Shown here: one piece after another, positions 18,413-27,490 of the stretch
Layout: every line of letters starts with the position of its first letter
How positions within the stretch are numbered: the stretch's first letter is position 1
Assembly (NCBI RefSeq): GCF_001429285.1
Contig: NZ_LMJJ01000004.1
Span: 1 to 64,000, forward strand
Direction of reading: 5' to 3'
Source: Ensifer sp. Root278
GTDB taxonomy: Bacteria > Pseudomonadota > Alphaproteobacteria > Rhizobiales > Rhizobiaceae
DNA: 64,000 bases
Made by a program: the position numbers and the translations under genes
The notes under the pieces: model-generated
What the model saw: the letters and a program-made list of their open reading frames with translations, nothing else
What the model was told of the DNA's origin: nothing
Databases searched by the model: none

Positions 18413-18630
18413 GCTTCTCCGCGTTCCCTCGCCATGCGGCCGCGGCGCGTTTCGCGCCGAGGCTTGCGTTCGACCGTCTCGAGCCGGTCGGGCAGCGTGG
18501 TCATGATCGCCCGGCGTTCGGCGTCGGTGTAGAGCGTCCAGCGGCCGATCTCGTCACGCGTGCGGCCGCAGCCGAAACAGTAGCCGGTCTTGTCATCGAT
18601 GGAACAGACGAGAATGCAGGGAGATTCCAT
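18409..18630 (-). CDS. DUF1289 small cysteine-rich protein
   Basis: A 73-residue cytoplasmic protein beginning with SPCILVCSIDDKTGYCFGCG; the four cysteines C-x3-C-x8-C-x2-C probably bind a metal, and the GRTRDEIGRW segment is the DUF1289 hallmark. The C-terminal third is strongly basic. The function of the family is not established. It is coupled to the downstream retropepsin-like gene by a four-base overlap and lies about 36 bases upstream of the end of cobS on the same strand order. Confidence 0.85.
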   Translation of the reverse strand: MESPCILVCSIDDKTGYCFGCGRTRDEIGRWTLYTDAERRAIMTTLPDRLETVERKPRRETRRGRMARERGEA

Positions 18631-18666
18631 GGCGTTGCCCAGTTTTTCCCGGATTATATCGATCTT

Positions 18667-19455
18667 TCAAACCGTCAGCGCAAGGGCGCCGAGCACCGCG
18701 ATTTCCGTGAGCTGCTGCGTGGCACCGATCGTGTCACCGGTATGTCCCCCGATTTTGGCGGCTGCGAGCCGGCCGAAGCCTTTGACAGCGGCAAGGAAGG
18801 CGAGGAGCGTTGCGATCAGGCCGAGGGCCGGGACCTTGGCGAAATAGAAGAGCAGCATCGCGGCGAGAAGACCAAAGCCGAGGGCAAAACGGCCAGCGCC
18901 CGGCTCCGGCGCGCCGGCGGAAGCCGCAACACCGCCGCTGCGTGCCGGCGGCAGGCTGGACCAGTGCCACACTATGGCGGCGCGGCTGAGCGCTGCGGCG
19001 CCAAGGATCGCCATGCCGGCGCCAAGGGGCGTGAACAGCGGCAGGATCGAGGCGAGCGCCGAGACGCGCAGGCCGAAAGAAAGAATGAGAGCGACAGCGG
19101 CATAGGTGCCGATGCGGCTGTCCTTCATGATCGCGAGCGCCGCGTCGCGGTCGCGTCCACCGCCGAAGCCGTCGGCGGTATCACCAAGTCCGTCCTCGTG
19201 CAGTGCGCCGGTCAGCAGCGCCTGGATGGCGACGACGACGAAGGCGGCAAAAAGCGAACTGACATGCAGTGCGATCATCGCGCTGGCAGCGGCTGCGGAG
19301 GGCAGGACTATCACGATGCCGGCAAGCGGGAAGGCGCGCACGGCCCGGTCCAGCCGTCCGTCATATCCGACGAAGTGGCGTCCCGGCATGGGGATACGGC
19401 TCAGGAAGCCGATCGAGCGCGCCACGTCGTCACAGAAATCGCCCAGAAAGCCCAT
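18667..19455 (-). CDS. cobS: Adenosylcobinamide-GDP ribazoletransferase (cobalamin synthase)
   Basis: A 262-residue integral membrane enzyme that joins adenosylcobinamide-GDP to alpha-ribazole (or its phosphate), the last assembly step of adenosylcobalamin. The signature GALHEDGLGDTADGFGGG with its Asp/Glu cluster is intact, and about six membrane helices are visible. In rhizobia and Pseudomonas denitrificans the gene is also called cobV. The ATG at 19455 follows GGAGGAG and yields the normal length. It is divergent from cobT, which makes the other substrate. No cobalamin riboswitch was recognised in the 213-base gap. Confidence 0.93.
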   Translation of the reverse strand: MGFLGDFCDDVARSIGFLSRIPMPGRHFVGYDGRLDRAVRAFPLAGIVIVLPSAAAASAMIALHVSSLFAAFVVVAIQALLTGALHEDGLGDTADGFGGGRDRDAALAIMKDSRIGTYAAVALILSFGLRVSALASILPLFTPLGAGMAILGAAALSRAAIVWHWSSLPPARSGGVAASAGAPEPGAGRFALGFGLLAAMLLFYFAKVPALGLIATLLAFLAAVKGFGRLAAAKIGGHTGDTIGATQQLTEIAVLGALALTV

Positions 19456-19668
19456 GGCTCCTCCAAAGATCCGGCCCTCAGCCGCAATCGCAGATGTCAC
19501 CGCCGCCCGCAAGTGAGAGTAGGGTGAGCATGCAAAACGTCGTGCGTCGAATCGTCCGTCCGGTGACGGATCATGCTCCGGCGACGCCGATTGGCGCAAA
19601 TGCCGTTGCCCGAATATTCGACGCCCTCTATGAGGAGCGTAGATTCACGATATGCAAGGATTCCCAGC

Positions 19669-20685
19669 ATGAGTGCCAGCGGCCTGCCGTTTGATGATTT
19701 CCGCGAATTGTTGCGCAACCTGCCGGGGCCGGATGCGGCGGCCCTGGTCGCGGCGCGCGAGCGGGACGCACAGCTGACAAAGCCGCCGGGCGCGCTCGGA
19801 CGTCTCGAAGAGATCGCCTTCTGGCTCGCCGCCTGGACCGGCAAGGCGCCGGCCGTCAACCGGCCGCTGGTGGCGATCTTCGCCGGCAACCACGGCGTCA
19901 CCCGTCAGGGCGTCACGCCGTTCCCGTCGTCCGTTACCGCCCAGATGGTCGAGAATTTCGCTGCCGGTGGTGCTGCGATCAACCAGATCTGCGTCAGCCA
20001 CGACCTCGGCCTCAAGGTTTTCGACCTGGCGCTTGAATATCCGACCGGCGACATCACCGAGGAAGCGGCGCTCTCGGAGCGGGATTGTGCGGCCACCATG
20101 GCCTTCGGCATGGAGGCGATCGCCGGCGGCACGGATCTGCTGTGCATCGGCGAGATGGGCATCGGCAACACCACCATTGCGGCGGCGATCAATCTCGGCC
20201 TCTATGGTGGTACGGCCGAGGAATGGGTCGGTCCGGGTACCGGTTCCGAAGGCGAGGTACTGAAGCGCAAGATCGCCGCTGTCGAGAAGGCGGTGGCGCT
20301 GCATCGCGATCACCTTTCCGATCCGCTCGAGCTGATGCGCCGCCTCGGTGGTCGCGAGATCGCGGCGATGGCGGGCGCGATCCTCGCGGCCCGCGTGCAG
20401 AAAGTGCCCGTCATCATCGATGGCTACGTGGCGACTGCGGCAGCGGCAATCCTGAAGGCGGCCAATCCGTCAGCGCTCGACCACTGCCTGATCGGCCATG
20501 TCTCGGGTGAACCGGGTCATATCCGCGCGATCGAGAAGCTCGGCAAGACGCCGCTGCTGGCACTCGGCATGCGGCTCGGCGAGGGCACGGGGGCGGCCCT
20601 TGCCGCCGGCATCGTCAAGGCGGCAGCGGCCTGCCACAGCGGCATGGCGACCTTCGCGCAGGCTGGCGTCAGCAACAAGGAATAA
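19669..20685 (+). CDS. cobT: Nicotinate-nucleotide--dimethylbenzimidazole phosphoribosyltransferase
   Basis: A 338-residue cytoplasmic enzyme that transfers phosphoribose from nicotinate mononucleotide to 5,6-dimethylbenzimidazole, giving alpha-ribazole phosphate for the lower ligand of cobalamin. Typical features include KPPGALGRLE near the N-terminus, FAGNHGV, IGEMGIGNTT and LGEGTGAALA near the C-terminus, the last with the catalytic Glu. The P. denitrificans name is cobU. ATG 19669 has AAGGA eight bases upstream; upstream in-frame ATGs lack this. Divergent from cobS. Confidence 0.94.
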   Translation: MSASGLPFDDFRELLRNLPGPDAAALVAARERDAQLTKPPGALGRLEEIAFWLAAWTGKAPAVNRPLVAIFAGNHGVTRQGVTPFPSSVTAQMVENFAAGGAAINQICVSHDLGLKVFDLALEYPTGDITEEAALSERDCAATMAFGMEAIAGGTDLLCIGEMGIGNTTIAAAINLGLYGGTAEEWVGPGTGSEGEVLKRKIAAVEKAVALHRDHLSDPLELMRRLGGREIAAMAGAILAARVQKVPVIIDGYVATAAAAILKAANPSALDHCLIGHVSGEPGHIRAIEKLGKTPLLALGMRLGEGTGAALAAGIVKAAAACHSGMATFAQAGVSNKE

Positions 20686-20693
20686 TCAAGATC

Positions 20694-20721
20694 CGGCCGG
20701 CTTTCACGGCAAAGCCGGCCG
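20694..20721 (+). terminator. Hairpin after cobT
   Basis: An 11-bp stem CGGCCGGCTTT/AAAGCCGGCCG with loop CACGGC starts nine bases after the cobT stop. No T-run follows, so termination may be partial. Confidence 0.5.
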
Positions 20722-20913
20722 ATTGCTGTCCAAAGCCTGTCGCGGGCGCTATTCCCGCGTGTGGCGGGCCTTGATGGCCGCGTGCTTCTCGCCTATCCAA
20801 AGCGCACATGCAGCCCTAACTATAGGCTTGGGCTCCTGCAACCGGCAAACGCCTTGCATTCGCCTCATTCACGATGTCGAAGCAAGCGCAGTTTCAAGCC
20901 TTGTCGAGAAGAA

Positions 20914-21327
20914 ATGGACGTCAAGAACACCACGCACCGCATTGGACCGACGGGTCCCGTCGAGAAGCAGACCGGCATTCGGCATCTCTTCGCCGCCGCC
21001 AGCTATTCGCTGGGCGGCGCGAAACGGCTGATCAGCGAGGCTGCTTTCCGCCATGAGCTGATCGCTTTCGGCATCGCCATGGTTGCCTTCACCATCGTCG
21101 GCGCGACCTTCTTCCAGTTCGTGGCGATGGCGATCCTGTTCCTGCTGATGATGGCCTTCGAGGCGATCAACACGGCGATCGAGGAAATCGTCGATCGCGT
21201 CTCGCCGGAAATCTCGGAAATGGGCAAGAACGCCAAGGATCTCGGCTCCTTCGCCTGCCTCTGCCTGATCATCGCCAACGGCGTCTATGCCGGCTACGTC
21301 GTGATCTTCGACGGCTTCATGAACTGA
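20914..21327 (+). CDS. dgkA: Diacylglycerol kinase (prokaryotic DgkA type)
   Basis: A 137-residue membrane protein with an amphipathic N-terminal part and three membrane helices. The catalytic signature [14 protein letters not shown] (normally E-x-x-N-S/T-A-I-E-x-x-V-D-R) is intact. It phosphorylates diacylglycerol, recycling the lipid released during modification of periplasmic glucans, which is relevant to cyclic beta-glucan producers such as rhizobia. ATG 20914 follows GAGAAG. It is convergent with the GNAT gene, only four bases away. Confidence 0.92.
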   Translation: MDVKNTTHRIGPTGPVEKQTGIRHLFAAASYSLGGAKRLISEAAFRHELIAFGIAMVAFTIVGATFFQFVAMAILFLLMMAFEAINTAIEEIVDRVSPEISEMGKNAKDLGSFACLCLIIANGVYAGYVVIFDGFMN

Positions 21328-21331
21328 TCTG

Positions 21332-21877
21332 CTACCGCCGGTCGTTCGGCGCGATCCGATAGAGCACGTGCGGGCGCAGCGGGTTGCCCTCCGGCACCGT
21401 CACGTCATCGAAATCCTCCGCCGGATCCGAGCGCATGCCGAGCCTTTCCATGAGCGCGCGCGATGGTTCGTTGATGCGCGAGGTATAGCCGATGACCTCG
21501 GCAAGCCCGAGTGCCGACCATGCATGGTGCAGGCAGGCGCTTGCTGCTTCGAGCGCATATCCTTGCCGCCAGTAGGGTCGGGCGAGGATCCAGCCGATTT
21601 CGACATGCGGGCCACCGAGAATTTCGGCTCCGGCATGCGAAAGGCCAAGACCGCCGATGAGCGCTCCGTCCGCCTTGCGCTCGACGGCCACAAAGCCGAA
21701 GCCGTGTCTGCGCAGGTGCCGGTCGCAGTCGGCGATCATCGCCGCGGTATCCTCCCGCGTCAGAATGTCAGGAAAATAGTAGCGGCGCACGTCCGGATCG
21801 GCATTGGCGACGGCAAAGGGCGCGACGTCGCGCTGCTCCCAGGGCCGAAGCCTCAAGCGTTGCGTTTCGATGAACAT
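21332..21877 (-). CDS. GNAT-family N-acetyltransferase (RimJ/RimL-like)
   Basis: A 181-residue protein with the RimJ/RimL-type start IETQRLRLRPW, the acetyl-CoA loop ARPYWRQGYALEAASACLHH and the later NEPSRALMERLGM motif. Members acetylate ribosomal protein N-termini or other amines; the target here is unknown. It starts three bases after the stop of the histidine kinase gene, suggesting a shared transcript. Confidence 0.85.
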   Translation of the reverse strand: MFIETQRLRLRPWEQRDVAPFAVANADPDVRRYYFPDILTREDTAAMIADCDRHLRRHGFGFVAVERKADGALIGGLGLSHAGAEILGGPHVEIGWILARPYWRQGYALEAASACLHHAWSALGLAEVIGYTSRINEPSRALMERLGMRSDPAEDFDDVTVPEGNPLRPHVLYRIAPNDRR

Positions 21878-21880
21878 GGA

Positions 21881-23416
21881 TCAGGCGAAACTCTTGCGAC
21901 GACGGATCGGGGCTGCCACGTCCTCGACTGCCGGCAGGCTCTCGAGCACGCGGCGGGCCGGCAGGATGGCGATCGCCTCGGTGCCTTCCCGAAGCTTGGA
22001 GCGCAGGATGAATTCGCCATTGTGCTTGGCGAGAATGGCCTGGACGATGGGCAGGCCGAGGCCGGTGCCCTGCTCGGCGCTCTTGATGGCGATCGAGCCC
22101 TGACCGAAGGCCGACAGAACGATCGGGATTTCCTCTTCCGGGATGCCCGGACCGTTATCCTTGATCGAGAGATATTGTCCGCCGCCGGCCGTCCAGCCGA
22201 CCTTGAAGGTGACTTCGCCGCCCGAATTGGTGAATTTCACGGCGTTGGACAGCAGATTGAGGATGACCTGCCGCATTGCCTTCTCGTCGACCCAGACCGA
22301 GGGCATGCCAAGTTCGAACTGCGAGTGGATGGTAATGTTCTTGGCGCGCGCCCTCAGTTGCACCATGCCGACGCAGTCCTCGGCGATCTCGACGAGGCTG
22401 ACCGCATCCTCGTTCAGGTCGTAGCGGCCTGCTTCGATGCGCGACAGGTCGAGGATCTCGTTGATCAGGTTCAGCAGATGCTCGCCGGAACGATGGATAT
22501 CGTTGGTGTATTCCTTGTAGGTCGGGTTGCTGAGCGGACCCAGAACCTCCGTCGACATGACCTCGGAGAAGCCGAGAATGGCATTCAGCGGCGTGCGCAA
22601 TTCATGCGACATGGAGGCCAGGAAGCGCGACTTGGCGAGGTTCGCTTCCTCCGCCCGACGCCGTGCCTCGTCCGACATCGATTTTGCCACTTCGAGCTCG
22701 GCGATCAGGTCATCCTTCTCCGATTGAACCGAGAGGATGTGGACATTGGCACGGTTCATGCGATCGGTCATGAACACGAGGAAGAGCAGCGCCAGCGAGA
22801 TGATGCCCGTGAGGCCGATATAGATCGGATTGCCAGTCGTCAGCGAGACAAAGGCCAGTGCGGCGACCACGGGCGTGAAGGTGCAGAGCAGGGCATTGCG
22901 CAGCAGGAACGTGCCCATGGCAGTGGCCGCAAGCGCGAAAAGCAGGGCAGTGCCCTCGAAGAAACCGAAGCGGACATCACCGCACGACGCGCAATCCTGC
23001 ACAACGAAGGCTGCCCAGCAGAGGCCAATCAACAGCTGGCCGAGCAGGAAGCGCCGGCGCCAGACCGGGACCTTTTCGGCAACGATGTCCTTCTTGCACG
23101 CCTTCCTCGCTAGCACCAGCGTCACCGCATGCGCCGAAAGGGTCATGACGGCCCAGACGATGATGCTGAGATTGCCGGAGAGATAGACCCCGACGGCGGC
23201 AATCAGGGCGACGAGCACCGGTATGGCGATGGCGCCGTGCAGGGCCGAATCGATGTAAAGATTGAGCATTTCGCGCTCGAAGCCCGAAGGCACGGACGAG
23301 CCCGTTTGCAGCCGCTCTCGCGTCGCGCGAACCGTCCTCGAAACGGCCTTGTTTCGATGGTTTCGCGACTTGTCGACAATGATCTTATCTGTCGAGGTGC
23401 TGGCAGCGATACTCAT
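21881..23416 (-). CDS. Membrane sensor histidine kinase of the PdhS/DivJ/PleC type
   Basis: A 511-residue kinase: basic N-terminus, six or seven membrane helices (about 55-220) without an obvious large periplasmic domain, a short coiled coil (about 225-260), HisKA with SHELRTPLNAILGFSEVM (His near 271), then HATPase with N box NLLSNAVKF, G1 DNGPGIP and G2 GTGLGLPI. The H-box sequence resembles kinases that act on DivK in alphaproteobacterial cell-cycle control; that assignment is inference. No response regulator gene is adjacent. ATG 23416 is preferred; a TTG 12 bases upstream is in frame. Confidence 0.85.
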   Translation of the reverse strand: MSIAASTSTDKIIVDKSRNHRNKAVSRTVRATRERLQTGSSVPSGFEREMLNLYIDSALHGAIAIPVLVALIAAVGVYLSGNLSIIVWAVMTLSAHAVTLVLARKACKKDIVAEKVPVWRRRFLLGQLLIGLCWAAFVVQDCASCGDVRFGFFEGTALLFALAATAMGTFLLRNALLCTFTPVVAALAFVSLTTGNPIYIGLTGIISLALLFLVFMTDRMNRANVHILSVQSEKDDLIAELEVAKSMSDEARRRAEEANLAKSRFLASMSHELRTPLNAILGFSEVMSTEVLGPLSNPTYKEYTNDIHRSGEHLLNLINEILDLSRIEAGRYDLNEDAVSLVEIAEDCVGMVQLRARAKNITIHSQFELGMPSVWVDEKAMRQVILNLLSNAVKFTNSGGEVTFKVGWTAGGGQYLSIKDNGPGIPEEEIPIVLSAFGQGSIAIKSAEQGTGLGLPIVQAILAKHNGEFILRSKLREGTEAIAILPARRVLESLPAVEDVAAPIRRRKSFA

Positions 23417-23642
23417 GCTCTTATGCAAAGGTTATGGTTTCGTTGCAGTCTAGTGAGCAATCCTTAAGAAGTTGCTGCCGTGTGTGAAGGATTCGACAAC
23501 CATTATGGCGCGGTGGTGTCCTTGGCCAAAAGTTGAGAGCCGGCACATGAGGTTCCGCCTCTAAGTTTTTGGAATCGTCGATGTTTGTGATGCGGTCCCG
23601 GTTCGATCAGGGAGCGCGCGTAGCGATAAAGGTGCAGGAAAC

Positions 23643-24317
23643 GTGAAATCAGGCCGGGCGAGATACCGCTTCACCGGCGGGCGAGGCGGAGGGTCTTCGG
23701 GCCGGTCGCGATCGGCCGGCCGTGGCGGCATGCTCGGCGGATGGATCATTCTTCTGCTGCTTTCGATCGTCGCCTATTACGCCGACAAGCTGCCCGTGGG
23801 GGAGCGTGCCACAACCGGGGAGGCGCGTGGAGCGGCGTCCGCGAGCGACGGCGACAGTCTTCGCCTTGACGGCAAGCGCATTCGCATCGAGGGGATCGAT
23901 GCGCCGGAACTCGACCAGAGCTGCGAGCGCGACGGCGAGACCTGGGATTGCGGCCGCCAGGCGCGCGAACGCCTGAGGGCGCTGATTTCCGCCGGCGATG
24001 TCCGCTGTCGTTTTCACGGACGCGATCGGTACGGCCGCGACCTCGGCACATGCGAAGCGGGCGGGCGGGACATTGGCCGTGAGATGGTGCTCTCCGGGTA
24101 TGCGGTCAGCTATGGGCACTATCAAGCGGAAGAGGCACGGGCAGAGAAAGAGCGGCGCGGCATCTGGGTCGGCACGTTCACGACCCCGCAGGAATGGCGC
24201 CGCACGAATGACCATCCGGACGAGGGGCCGCATTTGGTCGATGGTTGGCTCGAGACCATCAGGCGCTGGCTGCTGGAGCGGCTGACCGCCTTGTTTGCGG
24301 GTATCGGCAATGCCTGA
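23643..24317 (+). CDS. Membrane-anchored staphylococcal nuclease-like (SNase) protein
   Basis: A 224-residue protein: basic Gly/Arg-rich N-terminus, one membrane helix (about 31-46), then an SNase/thermonuclease domain (about 65-180). Motif residues are present: DGDSLRLDGKRIRIEGIDAPE contributes the Ca-binding Asp and catalytic Arg/Glu, and GRDRYGRDLG carries the second Arg. It should be a periplasm-facing or secreted nuclease, with two extra cysteine pairs that may form disulfides. GTG 23643 is chosen since AGGAAA precedes it. The next gene starts inside its last codons. Confidence 0.8.
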   Translation: MKSGRARYRFTGGRGGGSSGRSRSAGRGGMLGGWIILLLLSIVAYYADKLPVGERATTGEARGAASASDGDSLRLDGKRIRIEGIDAPELDQSCERDGETWDCGRQARERLRALISAGDVRCRFHGRDRYGRDLGTCEAGGRDIGREMVLSGYAVSYGHYQAEEARAEKERRGIWVGTFTTPQEWRRTNDHPDEGPHLVDGWLETIRRWLLERLTALFAGIGNA

Positions 24318-24948
24318 GAACGATGTCCCGGACCTGGAGCGGCTGAGAGCGGAAATTGCCGCCTGCCGCATCTGCCGCGACAGCCCGCTGCGTGGCGACG
24401 ACGACCGTCTGCCGCATGAGCCGCGACCGGTCGCGGTGATCTCGACCACGGCACGCATCCTGATCGCCGGACAGGCGCCCGGGCTTCGGGTGCATGACAG
24501 CGGGTTGCCCTTCAACGATGCATCCGGCGATCGGCTCCGCCAATGGCTGGGGGTGGACCGCGAGAGCTTCTACGATCCGGCGAAATTCGCGATCGTGCCG
24601 ATGGGCTTCTGCTTTCCCGGTTATGACGCCCATGGCAGCGACCTGCCGCCGCGTCGGGAATGCGCGCCGCTCTGGCGGCAGCGGGTGATGGATCAGATGC
24701 CGCAGGTCGAGCTGGTGCTGGCGATCGGGCATTATGCGCAGCGCTGGCACATCGGTCCGGAATGCCCGAAATCGATGACGGAGACGGTAAAGGACTGGCG
24801 GCGCTACGCGATGCGCAATGCGGATCCCGCCATTCTGCCGCTGCCGCATCCGAGCTGGCGCAACACCGGCTGGCTGAAGCGCAATCCCTGGTTCGAGGCC
24901 GATGTTCTGCCGTTCCTGCGGGAGCGGGTTCTTATGCTCACAACCTGA
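24310..24948 (+). CDS. Uracil-DNA glycosylase family protein
   Basis: A 212-residue protein with the UDG-superfamily layout: ILIAGQAPGLRVHDSGLPF (motif 1), the YDPAKFAIVPMGFCFPG strand and LPLPHPSWRNTGW (motif 2 with HPS). N-terminal CRICRDSPL has a Cys pair, as in family 4 or 5 enzymes, but a full four-Cys iron-sulfur set is not evident. It would excise uracil from DNA, or be an inactive relative. ATG 24310 lies within the end of the nuclease gene, overlapping it by eight bases, so the two are probably co-expressed. Confidence 0.75.
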   Translation: MPENDVPDLERLRAEIAACRICRDSPLRGDDDRLPHEPRPVAVISTTARILIAGQAPGLRVHDSGLPFNDASGDRLRQWLGVDRESFYDPAKFAIVPMGFCFPGYDAHGSDLPPRRECAPLWRQRVMDQMPQVELVLAIGHYAQRWHIGPECPKSMTETVKDWRRYAMRNADPAILPLPHPSWRNTGWLKRNPWFEADVLPFLRERVLMLTT

Positions 24949-25013
24949 AACAATTTTCTTTATCTTCACCAATTTCGCGCTATAGAGGGAAAAATAATTC
25001 GAGAGGGACTTTC

Positions 25014-25502
25014 ATGGACCGCCTAGACCGCAAAATCCTGCGCCTGTTGCAGGAGGATTCCACGCTGGCCGTTGCCGACCTTGCCAAGAAGGTGGGACTT
25101 TCGACCACGCCGTGCTGGCGGCGCATCCAGAAGATGGAAGAGGACGGCGTCATCCGCCGCCGTGTCGCCCTTCTCGATCCGGTGAAGATCAACACCAAGG
25201 TCACGGTGTTCGTGTCGATCCGCACAAACTCGCACTCGATGGAATGGCTTCGCCGCTTCTCCGAAGTGGTGTCCGAGTTTCCCGAGGTGGTCGAATTCTA
25301 CCGCATGAGCGGCGACGTCGACTATCTTCTGCGCGTGGTCGTGCCTGACATTGCCGCCTACGACGCATTCTACAAGCGCATGATTGCCAAGATCGAGATC
25401 CGTGACGTCTCTTCTGCCTTCGCCATGGAGCAGATCAAGTACACGACCGAGCTTCCGCTCGATTACATGATGATCGACCAGGCGAAATCCGCCGAGGATT
25501 GA
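25014..25502 (+). CDS. Lrp/AsnC family transcriptional regulator
   Basis: A 162-residue protein with an N-terminal winged helix (LDRKILRLLQEDSTLAVADL, then LSTTPCWRRIQKMEEDGVI) and a C-terminal RAM/AsnC ligand-binding domain. It probably binds an amino acid and controls amino-acid metabolism or transport genes; no target is visible in the neighbourhood. GAGAGGGA lies five bases before ATG 25014, and an AT-rich leader (24950-25000) may hold the promoter. It is convergent with the AlkD-like gene. Confidence 0.9.
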   Translation: MDRLDRKILRLLQEDSTLAVADLAKKVGLSTTPCWRRIQKMEEDGVIRRRVALLDPVKINTKVTVFVSIRTNSHSMEWLRRFSEVVSEFPEVVEFYRMSGDVDYLLRVVVPDIAAYDAFYKRMIAKIEIRDVSSAFAMEQIKYTTELPLDYMMIDQAKSAED

Positions 25503-25521
25503 GGCGCCTGCGCTAGCGGGC

Positions 25522-26223
25522 TCAGTTTTGATCGAGACCAAGCCGCGCGAGCACCTTGTCGCTCTTAAGTTCGCGAACCGCGTCCTTGCCCGTCCAGCGG
25601 GCGGCGCGGTTTGCGCTTTCGGCCAGGCGCTCTGCGAGCGCCAGTGCAGGACCATGGCAGGCGGAATTGCGCTTGCCGATCTGTCGGAGCGCCCAGTTGA
25701 CCGCCTTCTTCACGAAGTTCCGCTCGTCGGTTGCGTGCCGCTCGATCAGCGGCAACCAGTTCAGGAGCGTCGCGTCCGGTTCCTTCTTCAGGTGGACCGC
25801 AGCGGTCGCAATCATCGCGAAGGCGATGCGCCGGACGAATTCACGTTCGTCGGCCGCGAATTCCGGGATCAGTTCGCGCTCGAAGCGGGCGGCGATGAAA
25901 AGGTCGGCAACGGTGTCGACCACTTCCCACGAATTGCAATCGTCGCCCCAGCGGAGCGCCTCTTCCAGCGTCAGTTCTTTCGGGTCGGCGGTAAACGCGG
26001 CCAGGATGCGCGCCTCGCGGATGCCGGACTGCCAAAGCTTCAGCGCGCGGCGGTGATCCACCTTCACCTGCCGCGTCACCTTGTGCAGCTCGACATTGGA
26101 GAGCCCGAGGGCGGCTTCGGTGACGATGCCGAAGCGCGCCATGCCGGCGAGATTGTCTTCAGAGCCGAGCGACCGCAGGTGAGCGATGATCTCGTCTGCG
26201 GTCGAGGACGGGCCGAGGCTCAT
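25522..26223 (-). CDS. DNA alkylation repair protein (AlkD-like HEAT repeats)
   Basis: A 233-residue all-helical protein with the AlkD-family features: ADEIIAHLRSLGSEDNLAGM at the N-terminus, a LWQSGIREARILAA helix, CNSWEVVDTV, and the diagnostic NFVKKAVNWALRQIGKRN. AlkD-type enzymes remove alkylated bases (7-methylguanine, 3-methyladenine) through HEAT-like repeats. Its start overlaps the upstream dehydrogenase stop by four bases (ATGA), indicating translational coupling. Confidence 0.87.
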   Translation of the reverse strand: MSLGPSSTADEIIAHLRSLGSEDNLAGMARFGIVTEAALGLSNVELHKVTRQVKVDHRRALKLWQSGIREARILAAFTADPKELTLEEALRWGDDCNSWEVVDTVADLFIAARFERELIPEFAADEREFVRRIAFAMIATAAVHLKKEPDATLLNWLPLIERHATDERNFVKKAVNWALRQIGKRNSACHGPALALAERLAESANRAARWTGKDAVRELKSDKVLARLGLDQN

Positions 26224-27089
26224 TTTTCGAGGCGGGCGAGTAACGAGGACGTATCCCAGCGGTTGCCGCCCATTTCCTGGACATCGCCGTAGAACTGGTC
26301 GACGAGAGCGGTCACCGGCAGCTTGGCACCGTTGCGGCGGGCCTCCGCCAGCACGATGTCGAGATCCTTGCGCATCCAGTCGACCGCAAAGCCGAAGTCG
26401 TACTTGCCGGCGTTCATCGTCTTGTGGCGGTTTTCCATCTGCCAGGAGCCGGCAGCACCCTTGGAGATGACGTCCACAACCTTCTCGATGTCGAGCCCGG
26501 CCTTCTTGCCGAAGTGGATGCCTTCGGCCAGTCCCTGGACGAGGCCGGCGATGCAGATCTGGTTGATCATCTTGGTGATCTGGCCGGCGCCGGCCGGGCC
26601 CATCAGGCCAACCATGCGGGCAAAGGCTTCGATGACCGGCTTGGCGCGATCGAAAGCCGGTTCATCGCCGCCGCACATGACGGTCAGTACGCCGTTTTCG
26701 GCGCCGGCCTGGCCGCCGGAGACCGGCGCATCGATGAAGTGAGCGGTGCGCGCCTTCGCTGCCGCATAGAGTTCGCGGGCGACTTCGGCCGAAGCGGTGG
26801 TGTTGTCGATGAAGACGGCGTCGGCCTTCAGCGTTTCGAAGGCGCCGTCCTTGCCGGTCGTTACCGAGCGCAGGTCGTCGTCATTGCCGACGCAAGAGAA
26901 GACGAACTCGGCGCCATCGGCGGCTTCGGCCGGTGTCCGCGCTGCGCGGCCGCCGAACTCGGCCGCCCATTTCTCGGCCTTGGCGAAGGTACGGTTGTAG
27001 ACCGTCAGCTCGTGTCCGCCGCGGACCTTGAGGTGGCCGGCCATGGGATAGCCCATGACGCCGAGACCGATGAATGCGACCTTTGCCAT
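26220..27089 (-). CDS. NAD(P)-dependent oxidoreductase of the 3-hydroxyisobutyrate dehydrogenase family
   Basis: A 289-residue beta-hydroxyacid dehydrogenase: Rossmann start VAFIGLGVMGYPMAGHL, substrate loop FIDAPVSGGQAGAENG and catalytic-Lys segment GQITKMINQ. It oxidises a small beta-hydroxyacid such as 3-hydroxyisobutyrate, tartronate semialdehyde or glyoxylate in the reverse direction; the exact substrate cannot be decided. It is the first gene of a unit with the AlkD-like gene, an unusual pairing with no obvious metabolic logic. Confidence 0.87.
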   Translation of the reverse strand: MAKVAFIGLGVMGYPMAGHLKVRGGHELTVYNRTFAKAEKWAAEFGGRAARTPAEAADGAEFVFSCVGNDDDLRSVTTGKDGAFETLKADAVFIDNTTASAEVARELYAAAKARTAHFIDAPVSGGQAGAENGVLTVMCGGDEPAFDRAKPVIEAFARMVGLMGPAGAGQITKMINQICIAGLVQGLAEGIHFGKKAGLDIEKVVDVISKGAAGSWQMENRHKTMNAGKYDFGFAVDWMRKDLDIVLAEARRNGAKLPVTALVDQFYGDVQEMGGNRWDTSSLLARLEK

Positions 27090-27490
27090 TTTCCGAATAC
27101 TCCCATTGCTTTCGCTTTGGTGTAGCCGATGGAACGGGAGCGGAAAAGAGTGCTGTTATGTGGCACAGGCCAGCAATGGTGACGAGGGTGGCGTTGGCAG
27201 TTGCGTACCGCGAGCAGTCACCAGGTGCCTCAACTGCCGAGAAAACCCGCCCGCCGTACATTCTGGTACACATCTGCGCTCGCCAAACACACGCCGTATA
27301 CATGGAGCCGCTCTAATCCAGCGACGTTGGCCCCGAAGTTGAAGTCCAACGCGCCCTTCCAGGCACAGTTCGCTCAATTGCTAGGTCGTTCAAGCGCCGA
27401 CTTCCAATCTGGAAAAGGTGTTTGTCAAACACATGCATGGCGGACCGTGAAGGGAAGCATTAGCGTCCGAAAAACCAATGAGGCCGGACT
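27090..27490. other. Intergenic region of different base composition
   Basis: This 401-base gap separates the divergent dehydrogenase and EamA transporter genes and looks less GC-rich than its surroundings from about 27150 on. I see no supported gene, no repeat and no tRNA-like attachment site in it. Confidence 0.4.

Noticed and set aside
19456-19668. Cobalamin riboswitch between cobS and cobT
   Set aside because: No B12-box-like sequence or suitable fold was recognised in the 213-base gap.
21368-23113. A 581-codon plus-strand frame opposite the GNAT and histidine kinase genes
   Set aside because: Antisense shadow of two recognisable proteins; no domain or ribosome-binding site.
23590-23625. 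A tRNA-like GGTTCGATC segment
   Set aside because: No acceptor stem, anticodon arm or CCA-type pairing surrounds it.
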